Shown one piece after another: positions 27,199-36,637 of a DNA stretch of 64,000 bases; within the stretch, counting starts at the first letter, position 1, and each line of letters begins with the position of its first letter. Under the pieces are notes generated by a model. That model ran no database searches. It was not told where the DNA came from and was given only the letters and a program-made list of their open reading frames with translations. The position numbers were made by a program, and so were the translations under genes. Origin of the DNA: Bacteroidales bacterium (lineage in GTDB: Bacteria > Bacteroidota > Bacteroidia > Bacteroidales > Muribaculaceae); assembly GCA_014800795.1 (NCBI GenBank), contig JAAVFL010000004.1:1-64000 (forward strand), given 5' to 3'.

Positions 27199-28332
27199 TC
27201 AGTATGCTATGGTCTGCGGGCCTGTGGTGGGTCCTTCAACGGTCAGGATACCGTCGGCATCGATTTTAACAGGATCGATGAATACAACGCGATCATCGGG
27301 GGCAGATGCGATGCGTCCGTGATACACGGTGTACATCTCGCCCGAAGGCAGGGTGAGTACCATGTTGTGGCCGGTGCCGACTACTTCTCCGCCGCGGCTG
27401 GCATTCTCGCTGAGAACCGGATTTGACGGAGATTTTACGAAGGGTCCCATGGGGTTGTCGGAGGTGGCGTAGCCAACGGCATAGTTGCCGCCGAAATAGG
27501 CGTTGGCGCTGTACATCATGTAATATTTGCCGTTGTGTGGGAAGATGTACGATCCTTCGGTCCATCGACGGGGGGCTTCTCCGGCGGTTACCGAGCGGCT
27601 TTCCCATTCGGCCTGTACATCGGAGAGCTTGGTGGGGGGAGCGAGCAGGCATACAGGCTCGCCTACGATGCCCGAGAAGTCTGGTTTGAGTTCGGCACCG
27701 TAGATCCAGCTTTCCTCTACCTGATCGTACAGTCCCGCTTTGCGTACGCTGTCGGCGATTTCGCTCTCAACCGGGTGTTTGTAGCAGCAACGTGAGAAAT
27801 AAATGTATGATTTGCCGTCGGGGGCGTCGAAAAGCACGTTGGCGTCGATCACAGGGAATTCAGGCTCGAAAACCGGGCGGTTGTAGAGGTCGGTGAACGG
27901 TCCGGCGGGGCTGTCGGCCACGGCTACACCGATCTTGAAGTTCTCTTCCTCGTTGTTGGGGTTATTGCGGTCGTTGGCGCTGAAGAACATATAGTATTTC
28001 CCGTCGCGTTCATACACCTCGGGAGCCCAGAAGCAGCTTTCGTTCCACTGATCGGGCTGCGCGCCCTTGTAGACCTGTCCGATGCTTTCCCACGACGCGA
28101 GATCGTCGGATACGAAGGCTTCGAAGCCATCGGAAAGCGATGTGCCATACATGTAGTAGCGTCCGTCGGCGGCATGCAGCAGGAACGGGTCTCCGAGTTT
28201 GATGGGGAGCGGATTCACCACTTCGGCTGTTGCCGTAGTGTCTGCGTTTGATTTTTTGCCGGTGCATCCGGTGATGGCGCTTCCGGCTGCGATAAGTGCG
28301 AGGGCACAGATTGCGGTTCTGAAATTTGTCAT
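27199..28332 (-). CDS. GH43 family lipoprotein glycosidase
   Basis: A 377-residue GH43 enzyme, probably an arabinofuranosidase or xylosidase. Signal peptide with lipobox ITGC (Cys23) predicts a lipid-anchored surface or periplasmic enzyme. The five-bladed propeller holds the family triad: Asp48 (LGDPFLL), Asp163 (VIDANVLF) and Glu259 (WTEGSYIF). Repeated DGKYYMFFSAN-like blades support the fold. It is the first gene of the minus-strand series (GH43, small secreted protein, Asp-box protein, MBL protein); the first gap is 136 bases. A -7 box lies about 60 bases upstream. Confidence 0.92.
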   Translation of the reverse strand: MTNFRTAICALALIAAGSAITGCTGKKSNADTTATAEVVNPLPIKLGDPFLLHAADGRYYMYGTSLSDGFEAFVSDDLASWESIGQVYKGAQPDQWNESCFWAPEVYERDGKYYMFFSANDRNNPNNEEENFKIGVAVADSPAGPFTDLYNRPVFEPEFPVIDANVLFDAPDGKSYIYFSRCCYKHPVESEIADSVRKAGLYDQVEESWIYGAELKPDFSGIVGEPVCLLAPPTKLSDVQAEWESRSVTAGEAPRRWTEGSYIFPHNGKYYMMYSANAYFGGNYAVGYATSDNPMGPFVKSPSNPVLSENASRGGEVVGTGHNMVLTLPSGEMYTVYHGRIASAPDDRVVFIDPVKIDADGILTVEGPTTGPQTIAY

Positions 28333-28390
28333 TGGTATTTTGGTTCAGGTAAAGATAACTACAGGCATGATGCCATTATGATTCAAGGTA

Positions 28391-28398
28391 CAAAGATA
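28391..28398 (-). promoter_or_regulatory. -7 element ahead of the GH43 lipoprotein gene
   Basis: Minus-strand TATCTTTG, 59 bases before the ATG. No clear -33 box at 19-20 bases. It could drive the whole GH43 to MBL group. Confidence 0.5.
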
Positions 28399-28548
28399 GG
28401 TACTCCTGCCTTAAAATACCCTTAAACTTGTCTAAAAAAATGAGTAATTTTGTACAATCGCGCAATTTGATTTCCCCGGAGACCTCGCAACCGGAGTAGT
28501 CTCCTGCACTATAGCCCCCCCATTCTGATTTTAGACGTGACATGATTA

Positions 28549-28587
28549 AAAAAAACGACCTTTCAAGCCATATGGCCTGAAAGGTCG
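28549..28587 (-). terminator. Rho-independent terminator of the tRNA-Pro gene
   Basis: On the minus strand CGACCTTTCAGGCC pairs with GGC(T)TGAAAGGTCG, followed directly by eight T. It lies 10 bases after the tRNA 3' end. It is the clearest intrinsic terminator in the window. Confidence 0.9.
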
Positions 28588-28596
28588 TGCTGATTG

Positions 28597-28669
28597 TCGG
28601 GGTGAGAAGACTCGAACTTCCGACCTCCACGTCCCGAACGTGGCGCGCTGCCAACTGTGCTACACCCCG
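28597..28669 (-). tRNA. tRNA-Pro (anticodon CGG)
   Basis: A complete 73-base cloverleaf. The acceptor stem CGGGGTG/CACCCCG is followed by discriminator A. The D arm contains AGTTGG. The anticodon stem CCACG/CGTGG carries loop TTCGGGA, so the anticodon is CGG, reading CCG (proline). The T arm has TTCGAGT. CCA is not encoded. A TACCTTTG -7 box lies 47-54 bases upstream and a strong terminator follows. It divides the two halves of the glycan island. Confidence 0.95.
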
Positions 28670-28715
28670 AGGTGCCCGCAGCCCCGGCAGAGGGGCTTAT
28701 TTGCGTTTGAGCGCA

Positions 28716-28723
28716 CAAAGGTA
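28716..28723 (-). promoter_or_regulatory. -7 element of tRNA-Pro
   Basis: Minus-strand TACCTTTG fits TAnnTTTG. The -33 position is poor. Confidence 0.5.
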
Positions 28724-28822
28724 AGAATATTTTTTTGATTATCGAGCGGTTGATGTCACTTTTTTTTCAAAAAGCTGCCGTATATTCTACGTCAGAGGTA
28801 TGGAAGCGCGCGATAGGAAGTG

Positions 28823-31105
28823 TCATTCCGGGCGTGAGAGCGAGTAGGGGGCGGAATGTCTGGAGGTGCCTCGGGTGAACGATGGCTCCGGCGACATATC
28901 GAGCGTAAGGGTTCCTCCGGCGGCAATGTCGCCGTATGTTATATAGTTGAGGTCATATGGCTCGCCATTGAGAGTGGCGGAGGTAATATACACGTTTTCA
29001 GAACTGTTGTTGCGTGCTTCGATAACAAACCTGTTGCCGTTCTCGAGAGTGACGGTGGCTTTCCTGAAAACGGGGCTGCCAAGTACATATTGATCGGTTC
29101 CCGGGCATACGGCGTATATGCCGAGTGCGCTCAATACATACCACGACGACATTCCTCCCTGATCTTCATCGCCGGGAAAACCTTTTGGCGATGAGTTATA
29201 CAGCCGGTTCATTATCCGGCGCACCCATTTCTGGGTTTTCCATGGTTCGCCGGCATAGGTGTATAGATATGGCATATGCTGTATGGGTTGATTGCCGTGG
29301 GCATATTGTCCCATGTCGGCAAGTTGCATTTCCACCATCTCATGAATCATGCTTCCATATGTGCCGGGTATAACTGTATTCGGGAGGGTGAATACCGAAT
29401 CGAGCTTTGCCGTGAAGGCCTTGTCGCTCCCATAGAGGTTGATGAGTCCTTGCACATCGTGAAACACCGACCAGTTGTAGTGCCATGCGTTCCCTTCGCA
29501 ATAGGGGCCGCCCCATTCCATGGGGTCGAAAGGTTCGGTCCATGAACCGTCCTCACCGCGCCCGCGCATAAAGCCTGTCGCAGGGTCGAAAACGTTGCGG
29601 TAGTTCAGAAGCTGCCGGGAGAATATATCTTCGTGGAAGCTGTCGCCGGTGAGGCGTGCGAGTTGCCATGCGCAGAAGTCATCGTAGGCATATTCGAGTG
29701 TCTGGGCTGTAGATCCCATCGACATGGGATAGGGCACGTACCCGAGAGTGAAATACTCTTTCCATCCTACACGTCCGTTGGCTCCCCCCCACGGGCCTTT
29801 GTTCGTAACCTCATGGGTATAGGCTTCCAGCGCTTCGGCAGGATCGAAGGTGCGGATCCCTTTCACCCATGCGTCGGCAAGGAGCGATATGGAGTGATTG
29901 CCGAGCATTCCTCCGGTTTCACCCGGACAAGACCATGCCGGTAGCCATCCGCACTGTTTCTGCGCGTCTAGCAGTGCGTTCATATAGCGTCCCTGCATGG
30001 TAGGATGCAGAAGTACAGTGAGGGGAAACTGCGACCGGAATGTGTCCCAGAAGCCGTTGTCGGTGTACATATATCCGTCGTATATCTTGCCGTCGTAAGG
30101 ACTGTAGTAGTAGGGGGTACCGTCGGGGCGCAGTTCGTAGAACTTGCGTGAGAAGAGGTTGGACCGGAAGAGGCATGAGTAGAATGTGCGTATTTCCTCG
30201 TCGGTGCCACCCTCCACTTCGATACGCCCGAGGAGGTCGTTCCATACTTCGCGTCCGCGTTCTGCAGTGTCTTCGATACGGCGGTCTTTGCCCAGTTCCA
30301 TGTCGAGATTGACGAGTGCCTGCTCTGCGGAAATGTATGAGGAGGCGGCTTTGGCCTGAACTTTAGCCCCGGGTTTGAATTTCAGATAGGCGCCGTATCC
30401 TTTACCGATGCCGGTGGTTTTATCAGGCATAACGCTGTCCGTTACATTTTCCCATAGTCCCCATGCCTCGAATGGTTTGTCGAACTCTACGATGAAGTAG
30501 TTGCGGTAGCTTTTGGAGTCGTTGAAGAAGCGTTGGTTGTTTACCCATCCGCTGACAGTGCGCCTTGCGGGATCGATATGTATGGAACTCATGTCGGTGT
30601 ATCCGTCGATCACGAGCCATGCATCGTCTTTCCCCTCGGGAAAGGTGAACCGCAGGTGTACGCCACGCTCTGTGGGGGCCATTTCGGTAGTCACACCGTT
30701 GTCGAGTTTTACCGAATAGTAATGCGGGCGTCCGATCTCGTTGTCATGGCTGAAACGGGTGGCGCGGGAATCCTCGTTCACAACAAGATCTCCGACAACG
30801 GGCATGAAGGAATAAACGGCGTAGTCGCTTACCCATGGGCTGCACTGGTGAGCCTGTGCGAATCCACGGATAGCATCCGCTGAATAGGTATATTTGAATC
30901 CATCGCCGTTGCGCCCGGTCTGTGCTGACCAGAAATGTACGCCGAAAGGCATTCCTGTCGTGGGGTAGGTGTTGCCGTAGCTCAGTCCGAAATTGGAGTC
31001 GGTGCCCTGTAGCGTATTCACGTACTCTGTGAAATCTTTCCCGGCGTAAGAAACTGCTATTGTTGAAAATGCGATGGCGGCGGCCAATAGATAGCGGTAT
31101 CTCAT
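28823..31105 (-). CDS. GH92 alpha-mannosidase, exported
   Basis: A 760-residue member of GH92, the calcium-dependent exo-alpha-mannosidases that trim N-glycan or yeast mannan chains. Signal peptide MRYRYLLAAAIAFSTIAVSYA; the mature part begins FTEYVNTLQGTDSNFGLSYGNTYP, typical of the family. Family signatures: GFAQAHQCSPWVSDY, GFWDTFRSQFPL, CEGNAWHYNWSVFHD (the Glu of this motif is the general acid in characterised GH92) and GDEDQGGMSSWYVLSALGIYAVCPG. Length is normal. It follows the GH2 gene at 31158 by 52 bases in one probable transcript, so mannose-containing host glycans are a likely target. Confidence 0.93.
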   Translation of the reverse strand: MRYRYLLAAAIAFSTIAVSYAGKDFTEYVNTLQGTDSNFGLSYGNTYPTTGMPFGVHFWSAQTGRNGDGFKYTYSADAIRGFAQAHQCSPWVSDYAVYSFMPVVGDLVVNEDSRATRFSHDNEIGRPHYYSVKLDNGVTTEMAPTERGVHLRFTFPEGKDDAWLVIDGYTDMSSIHIDPARRTVSGWVNNQRFFNDSKSYRNYFIVEFDKPFEAWGLWENVTDSVMPDKTTGIGKGYGAYLKFKPGAKVQAKAASSYISAEQALVNLDMELGKDRRIEDTAERGREVWNDLLGRIEVEGGTDEEIRTFYSCLFRSNLFSRKFYELRPDGTPYYYSPYDGKIYDGYMYTDNGFWDTFRSQFPLTVLLHPTMQGRYMNALLDAQKQCGWLPAWSCPGETGGMLGNHSISLLADAWVKGIRTFDPAEALEAYTHEVTNKGPWGGANGRVGWKEYFTLGYVPYPMSMGSTAQTLEYAYDDFCAWQLARLTGDSFHEDIFSRQLLNYRNVFDPATGFMRGRGEDGSWTEPFDPMEWGGPYCEGNAWHYNWSVFHDVQGLINLYGSDKAFTAKLDSVFTLPNTVIPGTYGSMIHEMVEMQLADMGQYAHGNQPIQHMPYLYTYAGEPWKTQKWVRRIMNRLYNSSPKGFPGDEDQGGMSSWYVLSALGIYAVCPGTDQYVLGSPVFRKATVTLENGNRFVIEARNNSSENVYITSATLNGEPYDLNYITYGDIAAGGTLTLDMSPEPSFTRGTSRHSAPYSLSRPE

Positions 31106-31157
31106 GGTATGAATGTATGTATGTTATGAATGTATCTATGGAGAAAAAAAAGGTGTG

Positions 31158-33818
31158 TCAGAGTTGGGCGACACGGGTCTCAGGATAGGAGTATTGTTTG
31201 AGCATGATGTCGACAGGCCGGTCTGCAAAATCGCGGTAGTCGATCGTGATCTCCCGTTCGGCACCCGGGAGCAGGGTGATGTAGTTGTCGCTCATTATGA
31301 CAGGGAGTATGCGGTCGCCCGTCTCGGCGTCGAGCAGACGCAGGCGGTTGGCGAAAGCTACGGTGTTGCTTTCGTTTTTCAGTTTCAGCACACCCTTGCC
31401 GTTGGCTACAGGGGTTGCTGTGACACTTATGTTGGCCTGAGGCAGAGAGTTGAGGGCTTTATAGTCGAGTTCTTCCCTTCCGTTTCGCCAGTAGAAATTA
31501 TCGCTGATCGTATTTCCGTCGTTATCTGTAAGTTTCAGAACGATAAAGTGAACGCTTTCGGGTTCCTGCGAGAAATCAAGGGTAAATGCCGGAACGTTTG
31601 CCGACGCTGGCACATCTACGGCAGAACTCTTGGCGTATCGTGTGAGTTCGTTTCCGTCAAGCCCGTAAACTTTCGCACTGGCTATGGTGCCGTCAAGCGG
31701 TTCGGAGGTTGTGTTTATAACCTTCACGCTGTTGTCGAGGGCGTTCCATTGTATGTGGCGGTGTTCGCAAGCCTTTTTCGCTCCCCAGTATGCTCCGGTG
31801 GGGTCGTAATAGTAATCGTAGGTCTGCCATACGAACGAGGGGTAGGCGGGATGGCTCATCCATATGAGTAGTCCGGCGGCATCGTTCCACATCTTATCGT
31901 TCCATGCCTCATACATTCCTTTCATGTCCTCTATATTGATCAGCTGCGCTTTCTCGCAGAACTCAATTATAGATTCGGCTCCGCCCCAGCGGTCGCGTAC
32001 GGCGGCGGTGTAGTTTGTCGGCCTTGCGTTCGACGCCTCGGTGCCGAAGAAGTGATGGTTCCATACGTTCTCTTTCTGATTCTCGAGTTCATCATCGGTA
32101 GGAAGAGGCCATAGCTTATCCTCCGGGATGAAGAGTCTGACGCTTTCATACACGGGGAATGTCACCATACCTATCTCGGAGCGCATGCCGTAGCCGTAGT
32201 CTATGCCGTAAGGGTAAGGGGGCTGGTTGAACGCGAGGTTACTTGCCGAGGTTGAGAAGTGATGGCGGGGTGGCTGGTTCGCCCACCATCCGCTGCCTGA
32301 TAATCCATCCTGGTTTGAGCAGGATTTGTAAAGGCGGTCGCCATGGTCTTCACGGCTTACGATGCCGACAAGGGCGGAATCGATGTAGGGCGAGGGATGG
32401 GTCTCGTTCGCCCCGCACCATAGGGCGATGGACGGGTGATTGCGCAGGCGGCGCACTTTGTCTGTCGCGTTGGCGAGAAACGCCTCTGGCTCGGCAACGT
32501 CGTTGAACGAGAAATAGAGCCAGAAATCGTTCCAGACCATTATGCCGTAGCGGTCACACCAGTCGTAGAACTCATCGTCGGTGACGCATCCTGTCCAAAG
32601 GCGGATCATGTTGTAGTTCATGTCGTGGTGGAGGCGTATCTTCTTCTCATATTCGTCGCCGTGGCAGCGGAGGAGGTATTCGCTCATGCCCCAGTTGCCA
32701 CCCTTTGGGAATACGCGCTGTCCGTTGACCCACAGATTCAGAACGGGCATTCCTGCCTTGTTCGTCTCCCAGGTGTAATCATATTTCTTTATACCGAAAT
32801 CTATGCTTCTCGTGTCGAGAACTTTCCTGCCATCGGTTACCTTCAGGTCGAGGGTGTAAAGATTGGGCTCGCCGTAGCCGTTGGGCCACCATAGTTGCGG
32901 ATTTGTCACCGCAAGCTGAGGAAAGCGGTTGCTGTCGAGGGTGACGAGCGGTTCGGCTCCGGCGGGTATGATAAAGGTCTGTTCAATCTTCAGGTCGCCG
33001 GGGTTGACGGTGGCTTCCAGCTTTACACGCCGTTCTTTGCCGGAAGTGTTTTTCAGCCGGGTGCTGATTGTCAGTTCGGCAAGGTCTGTCGACGGCAGGT
33101 CGTTTCTGATCCACGGATCTACCATCACCACATCGCCGGTCACATCAAGGCTCACATGACCGGTAATACCGTTGAGACGTCCGGGCACATATGGCATCCA
33201 GTCCCATCCGGCTCCGGCAAGGTAGCTCGGGCTGCAGGCGACCCCGTAGGGATCATCGGCGTCGCGCGTCTTTTTCTGGTCGGCATCGGTTATGAGAACA
33301 GCCACCGCGTTTCGGCCATCCGGCGATAGATAAGGGGTGATGTCGAATATGCTGCGGATCATGTGGCCACTCACATCGCGGGTCGACTCCGGGGTTCCCG
33401 ACAGTTTCACACCGTTGAAGTAGAAGTCAGCATAGCGGTTGGTGTTGTCGAACTTCAGCCATACCCGTTTCCCGTCGGTGTAATCGGCGGGGGTATCGAA
33501 TTCGGCGCGATACCAGAACGGGCGGTTGTAGAATCGCTCGTCGACACGCCAGATATTGTCGCCATATTCGGGTGTCTCCTCCTTTCCTGCATTGACGTAA
33601 GCAGTGAACACAACTCCGGGTACCACCCCCTCTACGGCATCGTCGGGCATAGTGAATCCGACGGTGGAAATTTCTGTTCCCGCCGTTCCGCTCATGCTTT
33701 CCTGCGGACAGAGTTGCCATATGGCTCCGTCGGGGCTGTCGAGGCTGATCCGTGATGTTGATTTAATCTCAGGTACGAGGGCTATCAGTAAAGCTAAAAA
33801 TAAGGGAAGTTTCTTCAT
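31158..33818 (-). CDS. GH2 beta-mannosidase/exo-glucosaminidase-like enzyme, exported
   Basis: An 886-residue GH2 enzyme. Signal peptide MKKLPLFLALLIALVPEIKS; jelly-roll domain (FWYRAEFDTPADYTDGKRVW, about 100-225), Ig-like domain, barrel at about 350-650, then C-terminal sandwiches. Acid/base Glu472 lies in LWCGANETHP and the probable nucleophile Glu548 in GMRSEIGMV. Architecture and the W(N)DFW/WCGxNE pattern match the beta-mannosidase and exo-beta-glucosaminidase subgroup, not beta-galactosidases. The mannosidase assignment fits the adjacent GH92, and together they could strip a mannosylated N-glycan core. This pairing is inference. Confidence 0.9.
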   Translation of the reverse strand: MKKLPLFLALLIALVPEIKSTSRISLDSPDGAIWQLCPQESMSGTAGTEISTVGFTMPDDAVEGVVPGVVFTAYVNAGKEETPEYGDNIWRVDERFYNRPFWYRAEFDTPADYTDGKRVWLKFDNTNRYADFYFNGVKLSGTPESTRDVSGHMIRSIFDITPYLSPDGRNAVAVLITDADQKKTRDADDPYGVACSPSYLAGAGWDWMPYVPGRLNGITGHVSLDVTGDVVMVDPWIRNDLPSTDLAELTISTRLKNTSGKERRVKLEATVNPGDLKIEQTFIIPAGAEPLVTLDSNRFPQLAVTNPQLWWPNGYGEPNLYTLDLKVTDGRKVLDTRSIDFGIKKYDYTWETNKAGMPVLNLWVNGQRVFPKGGNWGMSEYLLRCHGDEYEKKIRLHHDMNYNMIRLWTGCVTDDEFYDWCDRYGIMVWNDFWLYFSFNDVAEPEAFLANATDKVRRLRNHPSIALWCGANETHPSPYIDSALVGIVSREDHGDRLYKSCSNQDGLSGSGWWANQPPRHHFSTSASNLAFNQPPYPYGIDYGYGMRSEIGMVTFPVYESVRLFIPEDKLWPLPTDDELENQKENVWNHHFFGTEASNARPTNYTAAVRDRWGGAESIIEFCEKAQLINIEDMKGMYEAWNDKMWNDAAGLLIWMSHPAYPSFVWQTYDYYYDPTGAYWGAKKACEHRHIQWNALDNSVKVINTTSEPLDGTIASAKVYGLDGNELTRYAKSSAVDVPASANVPAFTLDFSQEPESVHFIVLKLTDNDGNTISDNFYWRNGREELDYKALNSLPQANISVTATPVANGKGVLKLKNESNTVAFANRLRLLDAETGDRILPVIMSDNYITLLPGAEREITIDYRDFADRPVDIMLKQYSYPETRVAQL

Positions 33819-33841
33819 CTGTTAGGTTCTGTGTCTGACTG

Positions 33842-33849
33842 CAAAGATA
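33842..33849 (-). promoter_or_regulatory. -7 element of the GH2-GH92 unit
   Basis: Minus-strand TATCTTTG, 24 bases before the ATG. No clean -33 box at the standard distance. Confidence 0.5.
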
Positions 33850-33921
33850 ATAAAACTTTTCAAGTAAAGAAGAGAGGAAAATAAGTTGATAGGTAAAGAA
33901 GTATAGAAACTATGAAAAATA

Positions 33922-33965
33922 CAGGGCAACCGCATAAAATCAGTCAACGCCTACGGTGTCTCGCT
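33922..33965. repeat. Two short dispersed motifs side by side
   Basis: 33922-33947 read on the minus strand matches 9046-9071 over 26 bases with two mismatches (core ATGCGGTTGCCCTG). 33950-33965 is CCTACGGTGTCTCGCT, identical to 17950-17965. Both are intergenic in every case. Role unknown. Confidence 0.5.
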
Positions 33966-33999
33966 GAGGGGTAATTTGATGCATCCCTCCGAAGCGTCA

Positions 34000-34228
34000 T
34001 TATTCATGAAATCCTATTTCAATCAGGTAGTCATCAGCGATATAGTAGTCGCTTCGGATGTAAAGATCTGTACTGCGATACTGGAATTTTTCTACATGTA
34101 TCGCTGCGATAGAAATCTTTCAGGGCTTACAGAGGTGAGAATCCAAGTTTTTCAGCGATGCGACATGCAATGACACCCATACGGCTCCACCTCAGTATGT
34201 CAAGTATTTCTTTGCTGTAATTATCCAT
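34000..34228 (-). pseudogene. DUF3791-like small gene, broken
   Basis: From a minus-strand ATG at 34228 the frame reads MDNYSKEILDILRWSRMGVI...AEKLGFSPL, then TAA, then in the same frame ALKDFYRSDTCRK. After a frameshift at an A run it reads STDLYIRSDYYIADDYLIEIGFHE and stops at 34000. The pieces join into one 76-residue protein of the DUF3791 pattern (SP..AL..FYRS ... LY..S.YI...YL.E). That family often sits beside DUF3990 genes, but none is seen here. One stop and one frameshift make it a pseudogene. The remaining bases of the gap (33850-34437) hold nothing else I can support. Confidence 0.6.
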
Positions 34229-34437
34229 CAGTCTGACAATTCATGTTTCCATAAAAGTAAAATATGTGGGGTAATCTTCGATAGGCAGTCTCACTCAACC
34301 TTTGCCATTACAAAATCAATTAGACTGGCACAAAGTTACATAATAAATCCGGCACATTGAACATCAGAGATATATTATACGGTGCCTGACGGAGGCTGGG
34401 TGGTGATTGATTTGATGCGGGGGCTTTGACTTTTTTG

Positions 34438-34468
34438 TTGGGGATATGGAGGGAATTGAGTAATTTTG
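34438..34468 (+). promoter_or_regulatory. Promoter of the cvpA-suf operon
   Basis: TTGG (34438-34441), a 19-base spacer and TAATTTTG (34461-34468). The expected start point (about 34475) is almost at the cvpA ATG (34477), which implies a leaderless or near-leaderless message. Confidence 0.65.
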
Positions 34469-34476
34469 CAGGATAA

Positions 34477-35019
34477 ATGACAATACTCGATATTATAATA
34501 CTGATAGTGGCGTTCGGTAGCGCCTTTATGGGCTGGCGCAAGGGCATTGTGTATCAGCTCGGAAGTCTCGCCGGTATAGTAGCCGGTGTTGTGGCATGTC
34601 GCTTAGGTGGCGACTGGCTTACGGCTCTGTTGCTTTCATCGGATCCGGAGGTCGTCACGCCGGGTGAACATTATTTCTATACTGTTCTGGCGAGGGTCAT
34701 ACTGTTTATTGCCGGATATTTCCTGATAAAAATGGTAGCAAGATTTCTGCGTGGCATCACTCATGCTCTTCATATCGGTGTGATCGACCGTCTGGCCGGC
34801 GCGCTGTTCAGTCTGTTTGCCTGGATGATGGTTCTCAGTATTGTAATTAACTTCTGGCTTGTAGTGAAACCGCAGACGAACCTTCACCGGATAAGCCGTC
34901 TGGGTAACGGACATGCAATAGAGACAATAACGGCGCTGGCACCGGCCGCACTGGGGTGGGCAATGGATTGCGAGCTGTTTCATCTGCCTGAGAGCGACGG
35001 GCAACCAAAGGGGGAGTGA
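34477..35019 (+). CDS. CvpA family membrane protein
   Basis: A 180-residue inner-membrane protein with four predicted helices, starting [23 protein letters not shown]. That is the CvpA signature: a first helix followed by the G-x-R-x-G turn. CvpA proteins are linked to colicin V production and to envelope stress, with no defined reaction. The ATG is fixed by this conserved start and lies only about 8 bases after the -7 box. sufB follows by 20 bases, so it is the first gene of the iron-sulfur operon, an association seen in other Bacteroidales. Confidence 0.85.
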   Translation: MTILDIIILIVAFGSAFMGWRKGIVYQLGSLAGIVAGVVACRLGGDWLTALLLSSDPEVVTPGEHYFYTVLARVILFIAGYFLIKMVARFLRGITHALHIGVIDRLAGALFSLFAWMMVLSIVINFWLVVKPQTNLHRISRLGNGHAIETITALAPAALGWAMDCELFHLPESDGQPKGE

Positions 35020-35039
35020 GATTGTTGATTTATCTGAAT

Positions 35040-36578
35040 ATGAACAACGATAAAATAGATAAGAATAATCCGGGACAGACATCGCCGGCAGATCCGAAGC
35101 CGCACGACGGGAACCGCTCCTTGCAGGATTCCCGAAGTTCTGATGCCGATCTGCTCAAGGAGGCAGCCGAGAGCGACTATAAGTATGGATTCGTGAGCGA
35201 TATCGACACGGATATCATACCTGTAGGATTGAGCGAGGAGATAGTGCGCCTCATTTCTGCGAAAAAAGGTGAGCCGGAATGGATGCTTGATTTCCGTCTG
35301 CGGGCCTATCGCTACTGGCTTACGCTTACTCCTCCGAAGTGGGGACACCTGCGCATGCCCGAAATCGACTTTCAGGCTATCAGCTATTATGCCGCGCCGG
35401 TGAAGAAGGAGGGGCCGAAAAGTCTCGACGAGGTGGATCCGGAACTGCTTAAGACTTTCGACCGCCTGGGTATCCCTCTGCAGGAGCAGAAACAGCTCAG
35501 CGGTATGGCAGTGGATGCCGTAATGGACTCCGTATCGGTGAAGACAACCCACAAGGAAGCACTTGCCGAGAAGGGGATAATATTCTGCTCCATCTCTGAG
35601 GCGATAAAGGATTATCCGGATCTGATAAAGAAATATCTGGGGTCGGTGGTGTCGTATAAAGACAACTTTTATGCAGCGCTTAACTCGGCGGTGTTCTCCG
35701 ACGGTTCGTTCGTGTATATTCCCAAGGGGGTGCGCTGTCCGATGGAGCTGTCGACCTATTTCCGTATCAATGCATCCGGAACAGGCCAGTTCGAACGCAC
35801 GCTCATCGTAGCTGACGATGATTCGTATGTAAGCTATCTCGAGGGGTGTACGGCTCCGATGCGCGATGAAAATCAGCTCCACGCCGCCATTGTGGAAATC
35901 GTGGTGGAGGATCGCGCCGAGGTGAAATATTCGACCGTGCAGAACTGGTATGCCGGCGACAAGGATGGCAGGGGAGGCATATACAACCTGGTTACGAAAC
36001 GTGGTTTGTGCCGCGGCGACTATTCGAAACTTAGTTGGACGCAGGTTGAGACAGGATCGGCTATAACGTGGAAGTATCCGTCGTGTGTACTGGCCGGCGA
36101 GGGGTCGGTAGGGGAGTTCTATTCGGTTGCATTGACCCGCAACTATCAGCAGGCCGATACCGGAACCAAAATGATTCATCTGGGACGCAACACCCGTTCA
36201 ACTATAGTATCGAAGGGTATCTCGGCCGGATTCAGCGAGAATTCCTATCGCGGGCTGGTGAAGGTTACCCCCGCGGCAGATGGCGCGCGCAACTATACGC
36301 AGTGCGATTCGCTGCTTCTCGGCAGCGACTGCGGGGCGCATACGTTCCCGTATATCGATGTGATGAATCCGACGGCTATAGTGGAGCATGAGGCTACGAC
36401 ATCGAAGATCTCCGAAGACCAGATCTTCTACTGCAATCAGCGCGGCATCCCGACCGAGGAGGCTGTAGGTCTGATAGTCAACGGTTACGCAAAGGAGGTA
36501 ATGAACAAGCTACCGATGGAGTTCGCAGTAGAAGCTCAGAAGCTGCTCCAGATAAGCCTGGAGGGATCGGTCGGGTGA
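35040..36578 (+). CDS. sufB: Fe-S cluster assembly protein SufB
   Basis: Scaffold subunit of the SufBCD complex, which builds iron-sulfur clusters in the cytoplasm. The 512-residue length is slightly long because of a charged, variable N-terminal stretch ([24 protein letters not shown]). The core shows [25 protein letters not shown], the beta-helix region ([16 protein letters not shown]), [19 protein letters not shown] and the C-terminal [21 protein letters not shown]. The in-frame start at 35016 sits against the cvpA stop; ATG 35040 is preferred. Order sufB-sufC-sufD-sufS. Confidence 0.95.
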   Translation: MNNDKIDKNNPGQTSPADPKPHDGNRSLQDSRSSDADLLKEAAESDYKYGFVSDIDTDIIPVGLSEEIVRLISAKKGEPEWMLDFRLRAYRYWLTLTPPKWGHLRMPEIDFQAISYYAAPVKKEGPKSLDEVDPELLKTFDRLGIPLQEQKQLSGMAVDAVMDSVSVKTTHKEALAEKGIIFCSISEAIKDYPDLIKKYLGSVVSYKDNFYAALNSAVFSDGSFVYIPKGVRCPMELSTYFRINASGTGQFERTLIVADDDSYVSYLEGCTAPMRDENQLHAAIVEIVVEDRAEVKYSTVQNWYAGDKDGRGGIYNLVTKRGLCRGDYSKLSWTQVETGSAITWKYPSCVLAGEGSVGEFYSVALTRNYQQADTGTKMIHLGRNTRSTIVSKGISAGFSENSYRGLVKVTPAADGARNYTQCDSLLLGSDCGAHTFPYIDVMNPTAIVEHEATTSKISEDQIFYCNQRGIPTEEAVGLIVNGYAKEVMNKLPMEFAVEAQKLLQISLEGSVG

Positions 36579-36637
36579 GAGTACAATTGGTGATTGCTGA
36601 TTGCTGATTGCAAAAGAGGTAGAGTATATAGATACAT

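Noticed and set aside
36590-36612. TGATTGC tandem repeat between sufB and sufC
   Set aside because: Only three short units; too small to claim a functional element, so it is only mentioned under sufC.
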